From contig CAYTUK010000013.1 of the NCBI GenBank assembly GCA_964441285.1, positions 4,685 to 68,684 on the forward strand: a stretch of DNA of 64,000 nt, read 5' to 3'. The first letter of the stretch is position 1, and each line of letters starts with the position of its first letter. A model generated the notes under the pieces. That model was not told the origin of the DNA, made no database searches, and saw only the letters and a program-made list of their open reading frames with translations. Position numbers and translations under genes: made by a program. Shown here piece after piece: positions 37,074-45,625 of this stretch. The DNA comes from S010-25 sp964441285 (GTDB lineage: Bacteria; Pseudomonadota; Gammaproteobacteria; SZUA-229).

Positions 37074-37703
37074 TTAATAACTGTTCGAAGCGGTGATGCC
37101 GGTACCACCTGGACCGCAATAACCACCGGGTTTTTTTGCCAGGTATTGCTGGTGGTAATCTTCCGCATAATAAAAAGTTGCTACAGATTTAATTTCAGTG
37201 GTGATAGTACCATAGCCAGCGTTACGAAGCGTCTGTTGAAAAAAACCACGACTGACCTCGGCTACCTGTTGTTGTGCATCACTGGTGGTATAAATACCGG
37301 ATCGGTATTGAGTGCCACGGTCGTTTCCCTGTCGCATTCCCTGTGTGGGATCATGGGACTCCCAGAATACCTGTAGTAGTTTGTCTAGTGTTACTTTCTG
37401 CGGATCGTAAATCACCAGTACTACTTCATTATGTCCGGTATTGCCAGAGCAGACTTCCGCATAAGTTGGGTTAGGTGTGTATCCAGCGGAATAACCGACG
37501 GCCGTCGTATAAACGCCTTTAATCGGCCAGAATTTCTTTTCGGCACCCCAGAAGCAGCCTAAACCAAAAACAATCTGTTCGAGATGGTTGCTAAAGGGCG
37601 GCTGTAAAACATGTGCATGAATAAAATGTTTATTGGTTACCTGTAGCGGGCTGCTGCGTCCAGGTAAAGCCTGTTCCGGTGTTGGTATTGTGTTTGATAG
37701 CAT
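37074..37703 (-). CDS. msrA: peptide methionine sulfoxide reductase MsrA
   Basis: A 209-residue protein with the catalytic motif FGLGCFWGAEKKFW (active Cys about residue 50). It also has VGYSAGYTPNPTYAEVCSGNTGH, FWESHDPTQGMRQGNDRGTQYRS split across the middle, and the C-terminal GGYCGPGGTGI segment with a resolving Cys. It reduces methionine-S-oxide. The N-terminus has about 35 extra residues before the core. It is convergent with recG. Confidence 0.95.
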   Translation of the reverse strand: MLSNTIPTPEQALPGRSSPLQVTNKHFIHAHVLQPPFSNHLEQIVFGLGCFWGAEKKFWPIKGVYTTAVGYSAGYTPNPTYAEVCSGNTGHNEVVLVIYDPQKVTLDKLLQVFWESHDPTQGMRQGNDRGTQYRSGIYTTSDAQQQVAEVSRGFFQQTLRNAGYGTITTEIKSVATFYYAEDYHQQYLAKKPGGYCGPGGTGITASNSY

Positions 37704-37799
37704 ATAATTCTTTATACTTGTTACGGAAATTAGTGATGAGGTGGTAGCGGAGTTTGTTCTGGTATTGTCATTGAAGTTAAAACAGGACTAAGGAAGCGC

Positions 37800-39128
37800 T
37801 TATTCAGAGCTTTCCTGGACAATGTCTTTAATCGATGTCTTGCTCAAGGTGTTTTTTATATTGCCATCAATTTGCGTAATTATATCTTCAATGGCTGTGC
37901 CGCTATTAATTTCATCAGGATGTAGGTAAGGCGTTTCATCAGCTTGTCTGATAGCGCTGATGACATGGTAAATACTAATATTTTCCAGTGATTGCGCAGG
38001 TATAAAAGTATTTTTTTTAGCATCAAGACTAACCAGTAAATGGGCTTTTTCTAGTGCAGCAATAACTGGAAGAATCGCCTGTTCTGAAATATCCAGTAAT
38101 TTTGATAGTCGTAAAGCGCTCCACGGAATCTTGTTATGGTAAAAATGATTGCCTGCTTTTTGCATAATAGTTAATGCCAGCTTTTCTCGTAGGCGACAGC
38201 TTAAACAGATTGACTGCTGACGGTTATTGGTGCGTTCGGGGTGTTGGTGATAAAACGCAATGGAGGCACCGGTTAATAAAATTAGCCAGGTCGTATAAAT
38301 CCAGAGCATAAAAATAATTAAAATTGCAAAACTGGAATAGATGGCTGTGTAGTTAGTTGAATTAACGATAAAGGCAGTAAAAATCCAGCTGGTTATTTTC
38401 CAGAATACACTGGCACTTATAGCACCTGTCAGGGCAGATTTTATTTTAACTTTAGTGTTTGGTACTAACAGATAAATAAAGGTAAACACTGCAATAGTAA
38501 GAAAAAATGGAATTAGTTTTCCAATAAATAATATTAGTGATCCGAATGGCTCGATTATAAGAATGTCATTAACAATGGTGGAGTTATTAATGGTTGCCGT
38601 CATCCCGATGGCCGAAAAAATAAGCACTGGGCCAACCATAATGACACTGAGGTAATTGCTGAAACGCTGAGTCAATCTGCGTGTGGTTGAGATTTTCCAG
38701 GTAAAGTTAAATGCAGATTCAATTTTTTTAACCAGAGAAAGTACGGTAAAAATCAATATTAACAGACCAAATGTACCCAGGGCCCCTACTTTAGTATTAT
38801 CAACAAAAGCGATTATCTGGTTGGTGATTTGCGTGCTTTTATCGCCCATTGGAGCAAGTAAATGCAGCAGAGCAGGTTCGAGCTGGTTATGTACGCCAAA
38901 ACCTTTTAAAACCGAAAAACTAATAGCAAGTAGTGGCACCAGTGAGAGCAAAGTAGTGTAAACCAGACTCATCGCACGCAACGAAAGTTGGCCATCGGAC
39001 AGGTTGAAAATGGTAGCGTAAAGGATGCGTAACACTTTTATAATGCGAGTTTTCCATGAAGGCAATTTCTTCGCGCTGCTTTGCCAGATAAAACCTGTAA
39101 TGGCACTGTTTATTTCAGTTATTTTCAT
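37800..39128 (-). CDS. YihY/BrkB-family membrane protein with C-terminal winged-helix-like domain
   Basis: A 442-residue protein. Residues 35-300 carry six hydrophobic helices with YihY/BrkB segments (AMSLVYTTLLSLVPLLAISFSVLK split across the first helix, YTTWLILLTGASIAFYHQH near the sixth). The C-terminal 140 residues look soluble and helix-turn-helix-like (IPWSALRLSKLLDISEQAIL, then ALEKAHLLVS), a known extension of the family. The family was once called ribonuclease BN, wrongly. It lies 25 bases after the thioredoxin-like gene below, on the same strand. The function is unknown. Confidence 0.82.
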   Translation of the reverse strand: MKITEINSAITGFIWQSSAKKLPSWKTRIIKVLRILYATIFNLSDGQLSLRAMSLVYTTLLSLVPLLAISFSVLKGFGVHNQLEPALLHLLAPMGDKSTQITNQIIAFVDNTKVGALGTFGLLILIFTVLSLVKKIESAFNFTWKISTTRRLTQRFSNYLSVIMVGPVLIFSAIGMTATINNSTIVNDILIIEPFGSLILFIGKLIPFFLTIAVFTFIYLLVPNTKVKIKSALTGAISASVFWKITSWIFTAFIVNSTNYTAIYSSFAILIIFMLWIYTTWLILLTGASIAFYHQHPERTNNRQQSICLSCRLREKLALTIMQKAGNHFYHNKIPWSALRLSKLLDISEQAILPVIAALEKAHLLVSLDAKKNTFIPAQSLENISIYHVISAIRQADETPYLHPDEINSGTAIEDIITQIDGNIKNTLSKTSIKDIVQESSE

Positions 39129-39153
39129 GTGGACTGTTAAAATAACGATAGGT

Positions 39154-40218
39154 TTAATTATTTATTTTGCGTTGATTTAAGCGCCACATCTGATAATTTT
39201 TTTCCTGTTTATAACCGGCTTTATTAACATATTTCAATACTCCAAAGAGACGATAAAATTGAGCAACAGAATCAATACGAATAATTTCCTTACCCTTAGG
39301 TGTAAAGAAAACTAATGTGGGGGCATAAAAAATATTTAATTTTTTGGCCCAATTTTTTGCTGTTGTTTTTTCCCCATTGGGAGTGATGACAGGTGTGTTT
39401 TTCCACATATTTAATTGTATAACATTCATTTTATCGAGCTCTTTGATCGCTGCCTTATTGTTTAATGGTCCGCTATGTAATAGGTCACAGGCATGACAGT
39501 GACTCTGTTCAAAAAAGACACTAAGAGGTTTGCCATTTTTAAGTAAAGCCGGCAGGTTATAAGGCGGTTTGCTGAAAAAATCCCGCTCATTTAGACCGCC
39601 AAGTCGGAAAAAATCGCCAAGTTCTGCTCGTGCCATGTACTCGTGGAGTGTTTGTTTTTTATAAAACCCCTCAGTGACGTACCTTAGTGCTGCGCGAAAT
39701 TTATAGGGAGGATAAAATCCTCGTAGTCGGAATATGGCTCGACCTTTTTCATCATAGAAAACCAGTGAAGGCGTAAAGTTAGTTTTATAATGAATGGCAA
39801 GTCCACGTTCAGTATAGGTTCTTCCATCAGTATCCGTAACGTCATCAATGCCCCAGATATTAAAAGCGATGACATCATAATGTAATCGCAGATAATTGAC
39901 TATGCCTGGGTCGGATAGGCTGGTTTTTATAAACTGTTCACAGTAGGGGCAATGGTTTTGTCCAAAGTAGGTGATTATGCCTTTTTTCCCGGCTTTTTTT
40001 GCCTGCCTGAGATCATCACGTAAGTCCGGCTGTGATGTTTTAAACCAGTCGGGATAGATGAGCTCATGGGCTAACGGGTGGTCATTAAATTTTAATATAT
40101 CGTGGTGAGTGTTGCTGGCATGAGCCTGTTGACAGAGTAACAGTCCATTCAATACCAGACTGATAAGTAAAAAAAAACTAAACCGAATTGTGGGTGGATA
40201 GGTATTTTTATAATACAT
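39154..40218 (-). CDS. exported protein with two tandem thioredoxin-like domains
   Basis: A 354-residue protein with a signal peptide (FFLLISLVLNGLLLCQQAHAS, cleavage near residue 35). Two thioredoxin-fold domains follow. The first has a CPYC active site (YFGQNHCPYCEQF, about residue 87) and a cis-Pro-like TPSLVFYDEKG. The second has CHAC (FEQSHCHACDLL, about residue 241) and APTLVFFTPKG. This pairing resembles SoxW/DsbC-like periplasmic reductants. Each half has the same order of Cys pair, Ile-Trp or Met-Trp strand and cis-Pro, suggesting an internal duplication. It is followed on the same strand by the YihY gene. Confidence 0.8.
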   Translation of the reverse strand: MYYKNTYPPTIRFSFFLLISLVLNGLLLCQQAHASNTHHDILKFNDHPLAHELIYPDWFKTSQPDLRDDLRQAKKAGKKGIITYFGQNHCPYCEQFIKTSLSDPGIVNYLRLHYDVIAFNIWGIDDVTDTDGRTYTERGLAIHYKTNFTPSLVFYDEKGRAIFRLRGFYPPYKFRAALRYVTEGFYKKQTLHEYMARAELGDFFRLGGLNERDFFSKPPYNLPALLKNGKPLSVFFEQSHCHACDLLHSGPLNNKAAIKELDKMNVIQLNMWKNTPVITPNGEKTTAKNWAKKLNIFYAPTLVFFTPKGKEIIRIDSVAQFYRLFGVLKYVNKAGYKQEKNYQMWRLNQRKINN

Positions 40219-40278
40219 GAAGTGAAATCATCTCAGATATAGCTGAATACTTATTTTAACTATATCGTGTATTAGTAC

Positions 40279-40382
40279 AAACTTCCATAAAAGTACAATA
40301 TATAAACTGGTGTAAATGATAGACTTATGGAGCCGCTGAATTGTTCAGATGACAATTTGTACTTTCATGGATTGACCAGCTA
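40279..40382. repeat. diverged copy of the palindromic repeat (copy D)
   Basis: The right half (40334-40382, GCTGAATTGTTCAGATGACA then TTTGTACTTTCATGGATTGA) matches the right half of the full repeat at 58393-58551, and the left half (CCATAAAAGTACAATATATA) matches its left half more weakly. It lies in the divergent gap between the two thioredoxin-like genes. Terminal repeats are not clear in this copy. Confidence 0.45.
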
Positions 40383-40484
40383 TTTCTCATGTTTTTATTA
40401 TGCTGGCTCTCCTGTTTTATAATTGAGAGACAGGTTTTTATCTTAATACAGGATTGCATCCTTTAGCCTATTCTGGAAATTAAC

Positions 40485-41141
40485 ATGTCATCAATAAAGT
40501 TCGAGTCATTTCCCCCCACGGTGTTGTTGCTTATTTCAACGCACTGCACCCATTGTGAATCGGTGTTGCAGATATTAACCAGGATGATCAAGCAGGGAGA
40601 AATAGCACAGTTGAAAGTTGTTAACCTGGAGCAGTTGCCGCATATAGCAGAAGAGATGGGAGTGCGATCAGTTCCCTGGATTCAGCTCGGCGATTTTATT
40701 TTTGAAGGCGTGCAGACGCAGCAGGCAATTACAAACTGGATTAAAAATATTGGAACCGAGCAGGGTGAGCGGCATTACCTGGATATGATGTTGACAGATG
40801 GTCATGTAAATGAAGTGATCAGTTATATTCGTAAGCGACCCCAGGCATTAGCAGTAGTGGCTTCATTTATGACGGATGCTGATGCAAAAATAAACCTGAA
40901 ACTTGGCGTTGGCGTGGTGTTTGAAGAATTTGCCACGGATTCCGTCATGGACTTAGCGGTTCCAGTATTGCTTGAATTTCTAAATAATAATGATCCTCGT
41001 GTACGGGGCGATGCCTGTCATTACTTATCTTTGGCTGGCAGAAGGGAATATATTCCTGTTATACAAAAATGCCTTGAAGATGAAAACAAAGATGTCAGAG
41101 AAATTGCTCGGGACGGTCTGGAATCACTAGGGAATCTTTGA
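40485..41141 (+). CDS. thioredoxin-like/HEAT-repeat fusion protein
   Basis: A 218-residue cytoplasmic protein. The first about 85 residues are a thioredoxin/glutaredoxin fold with a CTHC active site (LISTHCTHCESVLQ) and a cis-Pro-like VRSVPWIQLG. The rest is a run of HEAT-type helical repeats (NDPRVRGDACHYLSLAG and NKDVREIARDGLESLG). A redox domain joined to a protein-binding HEAT domain is seen in some sulfur- and metal-related gammaproteobacterial proteins, but the partner is unknown. Its last residues and stop codon lie in the terminal repeat of a mobile-element-like repeat (see 41131-41248). Confidence 0.78.
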   Translation: MSSIKFESFPPTVLLLISTHCTHCESVLQILTRMIKQGEIAQLKVVNLEQLPHIAEEMGVRSVPWIQLGDFIFEGVQTQQAITNWIKNIGTEQGERHYLDMMLTDGHVNEVISYIRKRPQALAVVASFMTDADAKINLKLGVGVVFEEFATDSVMDLAVPVLLEFLNNNDPRVRGDACHYLSLAGRREYIPVIQKCLEDENKDVREIARDGLESLGNL

Positions 41142-41248
41142 TTAATCCTGCATGAAGTAAATTGCGAGCTGAATAATTCAGCTTCAAAGTGTGAAATGCA
41201 CGTAGTAGCTGGTTATTGCGAAGTTTCGCCACGCAGGAGCTTAACCTA
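41131..41248. repeat. palindromic repeat, copy A (reversed)
   Basis: Starts GGAATCTTTGATTAATCCTG. It reads as the reverse complement of the full repeat at 58393-58551: GAAGTAAATTGCGAGCTGAA, a central GCACGTAGTAGCTGG region and GCGAAGTTTCGCC. The far end is shortened and runs into the SulP stop codon. The TGA stop of the thioredoxin-HEAT gene (41139-41141) lies inside the terminal repeat. Confidence 0.8.
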
Positions 41249-42982
41249 CTGACATTCCTGGAAAATTTGTGCCTGGCATGTTTTACAGGTAGATTTATCC
41301 AGCCGGTAATAGATTCTTCGAATGGCTTCTGATTTTGAATCAAAGAAATGATGAGCGCCCACCTTTTTAATAAAAGAAGATTTGGCAGCAAACTCATATA
41401 CAGATGATTTTAACCCTACAAAATACAGACCACCACCAAGACGCTTTAATTTGTCATTTTCCGAAACTAATGCTTCAGCGCCAGCCAGATCAATAAAATT
41501 TATACCGCTTCCGACAATTAGAATGTGATGGATTTTTTCATTTTCTACAATGTTGCTAATTTTATTTTGTATCTGATTAATTGAGCCAAAATAAATCGAC
41601 ATATCAATACGGATGATTTTTAGCTGCGGGCATTGCTTCAGTGGTTTTTTCTCAATATTAATCAGCTGGCGTTTGCTCGAGCTTTTGTCTGCATCAATCG
41701 ATAAGGTGGGCATATAGGGCGTGGATGTTTTTGCAAGAAAAAATATCAACGAGAGTAATACGCCCATGTAAATGGCAAATTCGAGTTCCAGAAACAGAGT
41801 GGAGAGAAAGGTGGTGAGTAAAATAACGGTCTCTGCTCGACTGTTAAGTAAGATGTGTTTAATGTGATGAAAGTTAATCAGGTTATAGGCCACCAGTAAA
41901 ATCACACCACCCATCGCAGCAACTGGCAGATAGGCAGTCAGTGGCGCAATTAATAAAACAATAACCATCAGTAAAAGGGCGGCAAAAATAGCGGACAGCG
42001 GTGTTTTTGCCCCCGCCTCATAGTTTATGCCTGAGCGGGTAAACGAGCCAGAACCGGCATAACTGGAAAAAAAACTGCCAAAAATATTCGAAATACCCTG
42101 ACCAATAAATTCCTGATTGGCATCGATGCGTTGTCCCGATTTGCTGGCAATAGCGCGGCTGATGGATACGGCCTCAATCAGGCCAAGCAGCGCGACAGCA
42201 AAGGCTTCAGGTGCCAGTTCACGAATAGTGTCCAGGGAGAAAACAGGGCTGGAAAGCGGCGGTAAGTGCGCTGGAATCTCGCCAACAAGCTTAATCGTGC
42301 TGGTGTAGTCAGCCAAAAACAGTGCGACAACGCTACCAACGACCATACCAATGAGCAGGTTAGGAATTTTCGGGGTGAATTTCTTAATTAACAATGCGAT
42401 TACCAGAGTAATCAGGGCGATACTGACCAGGTAATAGTTAATTTGACCAAGGTGAGTGAAAATATCAGTCCAGGTGTGCAGAAAAGACTGTCCTTTAGGC
42501 ATACTAATACCCAAAACATGCGTCATTTGACTGCTTGCAATCAAGATAGCCGCACCAGCAGTAAAGCCGATGACAACAGTATGCGAAACAAAGTTAACCA
42601 GTGAGCCCAAACGCGCCAGGCCAAAACCCAGTTGATAGACACCTGCAAGGAAGGTAAGGGTTAAAGCGAGCGCAACAAACTCGGCACTGCCTGGTTCGGC
42701 ATGATGGCTGATGGAAGAAAAAACAACAATTGAAATGGCTGTGGTTGGCCCTGAAACAAGGTGCCGGGAAGAGCCAAATAAGGCGGCAAAAATGGGCGTG
42801 ACCATGGCTGTGTAAAGACCGTATTCTGGCGGCAGGCCGGCGATAGTTGCAAACGCGACACCCTGCGGTAACACGATAACAGAACCAGTAATGCCTGCCA
42901 TAAAGTCGGCTTTTATGGATTCGCGTGTAACCAGTCGAAACCACTGTAAAAAAGGGAAAATTGAGGCAAGTTTAATGTTCAT
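41246..42982 (-). CDS. SulP-family anion transporter
   Basis: A 578-residue transporter. The first 430 residues have about 12-14 hydrophobic helices with SulP motifs (AGITGSVIVLPQGVAFATIAG, LPPEYGLYTAMVTPIFAALFG split here, and GSFTRSGINYEAGAKT). The last 130 residues form a STAS domain (IRIDMSIYFGSINQIQNKI, then HILIVGSGINFIDLAGAEAL). Substrates of this family include sulfate, bicarbonate and carboxylates. The C-terminal tail is Cys-rich (STCKTCQAQIFQECQ). It is convergent with the thioredoxin-HEAT gene, whose end and the SulP stop flank the repeat copy A. Confidence 0.9.
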   Translation of the reverse strand: MNIKLASIFPFLQWFRLVTRESIKADFMAGITGSVIVLPQGVAFATIAGLPPEYGLYTAMVTPIFAALFGSSRHLVSGPTTAISIVVFSSISHHAEPGSAEFVALALTLTFLAGVYQLGFGLARLGSLVNFVSHTVVIGFTAGAAILIASSQMTHVLGISMPKGQSFLHTWTDIFTHLGQINYYLVSIALITLVIALLIKKFTPKIPNLLIGMVVGSVVALFLADYTSTIKLVGEIPAHLPPLSSPVFSLDTIRELAPEAFAVALLGLIEAVSISRAIASKSGQRIDANQEFIGQGISNIFGSFFSSYAGSGSFTRSGINYEAGAKTPLSAIFAALLLMVIVLLIAPLTAYLPVAAMGGVILLVAYNLINFHHIKHILLNSRAETVILLTTFLSTLFLELEFAIYMGVLLSLIFFLAKTSTPYMPTLSIDADKSSSKRQLINIEKKPLKQCPQLKIIRIDMSIYFGSINQIQNKISNIVENEKIHHILIVGSGINFIDLAGAEALVSENDKLKRLGGGLYFVGLKSSVYEFAAKSSFIKKVGAHHFFDSKSEAIRRIYYRLDKSTCKTCQAQIFQECQ

Positions 42983-43579
42983 AACAGGTCGCGCACTTTG
43001 CCTGTTTCTAGGCAGGCAAGTTTAAGGTTTAATTAACAATGGGTTTTTTCTGGCTGGCTTCAAAAATATAACCAGTCAGTTAGGGGAATTGCTGGCAAAA
43101 CTTCTTCATCTGCCTCTATAGACCTCTTCACGGGAGCGATCAGTCCTATCGTAGCATAGTGTAATGTTTTAATCATTAACATGATTTCTAACATATTTTT
43201 CATGGGGTTAGATGTTGATTATTGATATTGATGCTTAACTCAGGCTGAGGGTGTTAAGGCGGTGGTTGGGTTGATTTAAGTAAGTTGCTTAAAACTACCT
43301 GGTGTCTTGCTCCTCATTTGCGTTTTTATCTATGTGAATACAGGATTGAGGTTAAAGTTTTATTTCCAGGCTGTCGACAAAAAGCGTATAGATAAAATTA
43401 GAGGTCACGTCTACAAAATACAGCACCAATATGATTGCTTTAATGCCTGGCTGTTGATCTCCTGATGCATGAATCTGGATTAATGCCGACTTATATTTGC
43501 GCTACGATTAATGATTTAACCTCGGCTGATAACAAATTATGGACAAACAGGGTAAAAATACAATGTATGAGGATTGTTT
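42983..43579. other. 597-base intergenic region upstream of cheR
   Basis: Divergent gap between the SulP gene and the signalling block. Near its left edge TTGCCTG and CAGGCAA (about 43000-43020) form a 7-bp inverted repeat. A sigma-28-like promoter candidate lies at 43353-43380. I see no convincing ORF or RNA gene. Confidence 0.5.
43353..43380 (+). promoter_or_regulatory. possible sigma-28 (FliA) promoter for cheR cluster
   Basis: TAAAGTTT (exact -35) then 12 bases then GTCGACAA (6 of 8 against GCCGATAA). The spacer is one base longer than the usual 11, so the match is moderate. It lies 200 bases before cheR, which fits control by the flagellar sigma factor. Confidence 0.4.
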
Positions 43580-44482
43580 ATGGGGAATATGAAACAACAA
43601 GCAGACGCTACCGCAGGGAGTGAGACACTCACAGTTAATCGCATTTCAGCAATGTCTGAGAAAGACATGAAGCGAGTTGCTGAATTTATTGATATGCAGG
43701 CTGGAATACAATTACCTATGTCGAAGCAGGCACTGGTTGAAGGTCGATTGCGTAAACGTATGGAGAAGCTGGGGTTTAATGAATTTCGAGCCTATTTGAA
43801 TTACGCGCTTGAAAGTACTGAAGGTGAGAAAGAGCGCCTGCAGTTAGTTGATGTAATTACCACAAATAAAACTGATTTTTTTCGCGAACCGCAACATTTT
43901 GATTATCTCATTAACTCTGTGTTGCCGGAAAAATTAAAAAACATCAGTAATGGCAGCATGAAAACATTAAATGTATGGAGTGCGGGCTGTTCAACGGGAG
44001 AAGAAGCCTACACGTTGTCGATGGTACTGGCGCAAGCACAGGAAAATAATAAAAATTTTAAATATTCGATTCTGGCGACAGATATTTCACATACATGCTT
44101 ACGTGTTGGAAGCCAGGGTATTTATACAAAAAAGCAGATAGCACCAGTATCTACTGTGCTAAGAAAGAAATATTTATTAAAAAGTCGTAATCCAGATGAA
44201 CCGTTTGTGCAGATGGGGCCAGAAATCAGGACTCCTATTCGATTTGATAAATGTAACCTGATGGATAGAACCTTTTCTATTGAGCAGAAAATGGATGTTA
44301 TTTTTTGCCGTAATGTGATGATTTATTTTAATAATGAAACCAAACATGCATTGGTCAATAAATTTGAAAATCAGTTGATGCCTGGGGGCTATTTATTTGT
44401 TGGCCATGCGGAATCACTGAGTGGAATGCAGACCAATATGAAACAGGTTTCACCGATGGTGTATTTTAAAAAATATAAATAA
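43580..44482 (+). CDS. cheR: chemotaxis methyltransferase CheR
   Basis: A 300-residue CheR. The ATG at 43580 follows a GAGGA ribosome site; a TTG two codons upstream is less likely. It has the N-terminal helical domain (RVAEFIDMQAGIQLPMSKQ), the SAM-binding motif NVWSAGCSTGEEAYTLSMVL, ILATDIS, and DVIFCRNVMIYFNNETK. It methylates glutamates of chemoreceptors. It is the first gene of the plus-strand signalling block, 15 bases before cheB. No chemoreceptor gene is in the window. Confidence 0.96.
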   Translation: MGNMKQQADATAGSETLTVNRISAMSEKDMKRVAEFIDMQAGIQLPMSKQALVEGRLRKRMEKLGFNEFRAYLNYALESTEGEKERLQLVDVITTNKTDFFREPQHFDYLINSVLPEKLKNISNGSMKTLNVWSAGCSTGEEAYTLSMVLAQAQENNKNFKYSILATDISHTCLRVGSQGIYTKKQIAPVSTVLRKKYLLKSRNPDEPFVQMGPEIRTPIRFDKCNLMDRTFSIEQKMDVIFCRNVMIYFNNETKHALVNKFENQLMPGGYLFVGHAESLSGMQTNMKQVSPMVYFKKYK

Positions 44483-44497
44483 GCTGGGAGTAAATTA

Positions 44498-45625
44498 ATG
44501 CCAGTATTGAATAAAAAAATAAGCGTAATGCTGGTTGATGATTCTGCAGTAGTAAGGCAGACATTAACAGAAGTATTAAGTAGTGATGATCAGATTGAGG
44601 TGATAGCCGCATGTCAGGATCCTTATATGGCAGCGAAAAAACTTCGCACAATAGTTCCTGATGTGATGATGTTGGATATAGAAATGCCACGCATGGATGG
44701 CATAACTTTTTTACAGAAAATAATGTCGCAGCATCCACTACCAGTGATTATTTGCTCGTCATTAGTTGAAAAAGGTGCACAAACAACATTAAAAGCACTG
44801 GAATATGGTGCGGTAGATATCATACAGAAACCAACGCTGGGGACAAAAAATTTCTTACTGGAGGCACAAATACTAATAACTGATGCAGTCAAAGCGGCTG
44901 CAAAATGTTCGGTAAAAAAAATAAAGAAAAACTCTATTGTGACTGAGAAATTAACTGCAGATGCAATTCTGCCTGCGGCAGAGATTGGGGCGATGACAGC
45001 GACAACGGAAAAAATTATTGTTATTGGTGCATCAACTGGTGGAACGGAGGCTGTACGTTCTGTCTTGCAGGGGATGCCGCAGGATTGTTCAGGTATCGTT
45101 GTTGTTCAGCACATGCCGGAAAAATTCACTCGCTCATTTGCTGATCGGCTCAATGAATTATGTTGTATCAATGTTAAGGAGGCAGAAAATGGTGATACGA
45201 TATTACGGGGTCATGCGCTTATTGCTCCCGGCAATTACCATACCATAATAAAGCGCAGTGGTGCCCGATATTTTGTTGAAATAAAACAGGGGCCTCTGGT
45301 TTCACGGCATCGCCCATCGGTTGATGTGTTATACCGTTCAGCTGCACGCTATGCAGGTAGCAATGCAATCGGTGTTATTTTAACCGGAATGGGTGATGAT
45401 GGTGCGAATGGGATGAAAGAAATGTTTGATGCAGGTGCCTATACTATCGCGCAAGATGAAAAAACCAGTGTGGTATATGGAATGCCGGCAGTAGCAGTAA
45501 AACATGGCGGGGTGATAGAAAGTCTGGCGTTGGATAAAATGGCCTCAAGATTAGTCGAGGTAGAAGGTGGTCAGGGTAGTCATAGAGGAAGTACCCGGAA
45601 AGGGTATGGGAAAAATGGACTATAA
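44498..45625 (+). CDS. cheB: chemotaxis methylesterase CheB
   Basis: A 375-residue CheB. The receiver domain has Asp60 in MLDIEMPRMDG. The methylesterase domain has catalytic Ser179 in IGASTGGTEA, a His in VQHMPEKFTRS and an Asp in LTGMGDDGANGM. It demethylates and deamidates chemoreceptors. The C-terminus has a short basic tail. It overlaps the next gene slightly. Confidence 0.96.
   Translation: MPVLNKKISVMLVDDSAVVRQTLTEVLSSDDQIEVIAACQDPYMAAKKLRTIVPDVMMLDIEMPRMDGITFLQKIMSQHPLPVIICSSLVEKGAQTTLKALEYGAVDIIQKPTLGTKNFLLEAQILITDAVKAAAKCSVKKIKKNSIVTEKLTADAILPAAEIGAMTATTEKIIVIGASTGGTEAVRSVLQGMPQDCSGIVVVQHMPEKFTRSFADRLNELCCINVKEAENGDTILRGHALIAPGNYHTIIKRSGARYFVEIKQGPLVSRHRPSVDVLYRSAARYAGSNAIGVILTGMGDDGANGMKEMFDAGAYTIAQDEKTSVVYGMPAVAVKHGGVIESLALDKMASRLVEVEGGQGSHRGSTRKGYGKNGL

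Noticed and set aside
43525..43532. GCTGATAA as a FliA -10 upstream of cheR
   Set aside because: No matching -35 at the required spacing; the site at 43353-43380 fits better.
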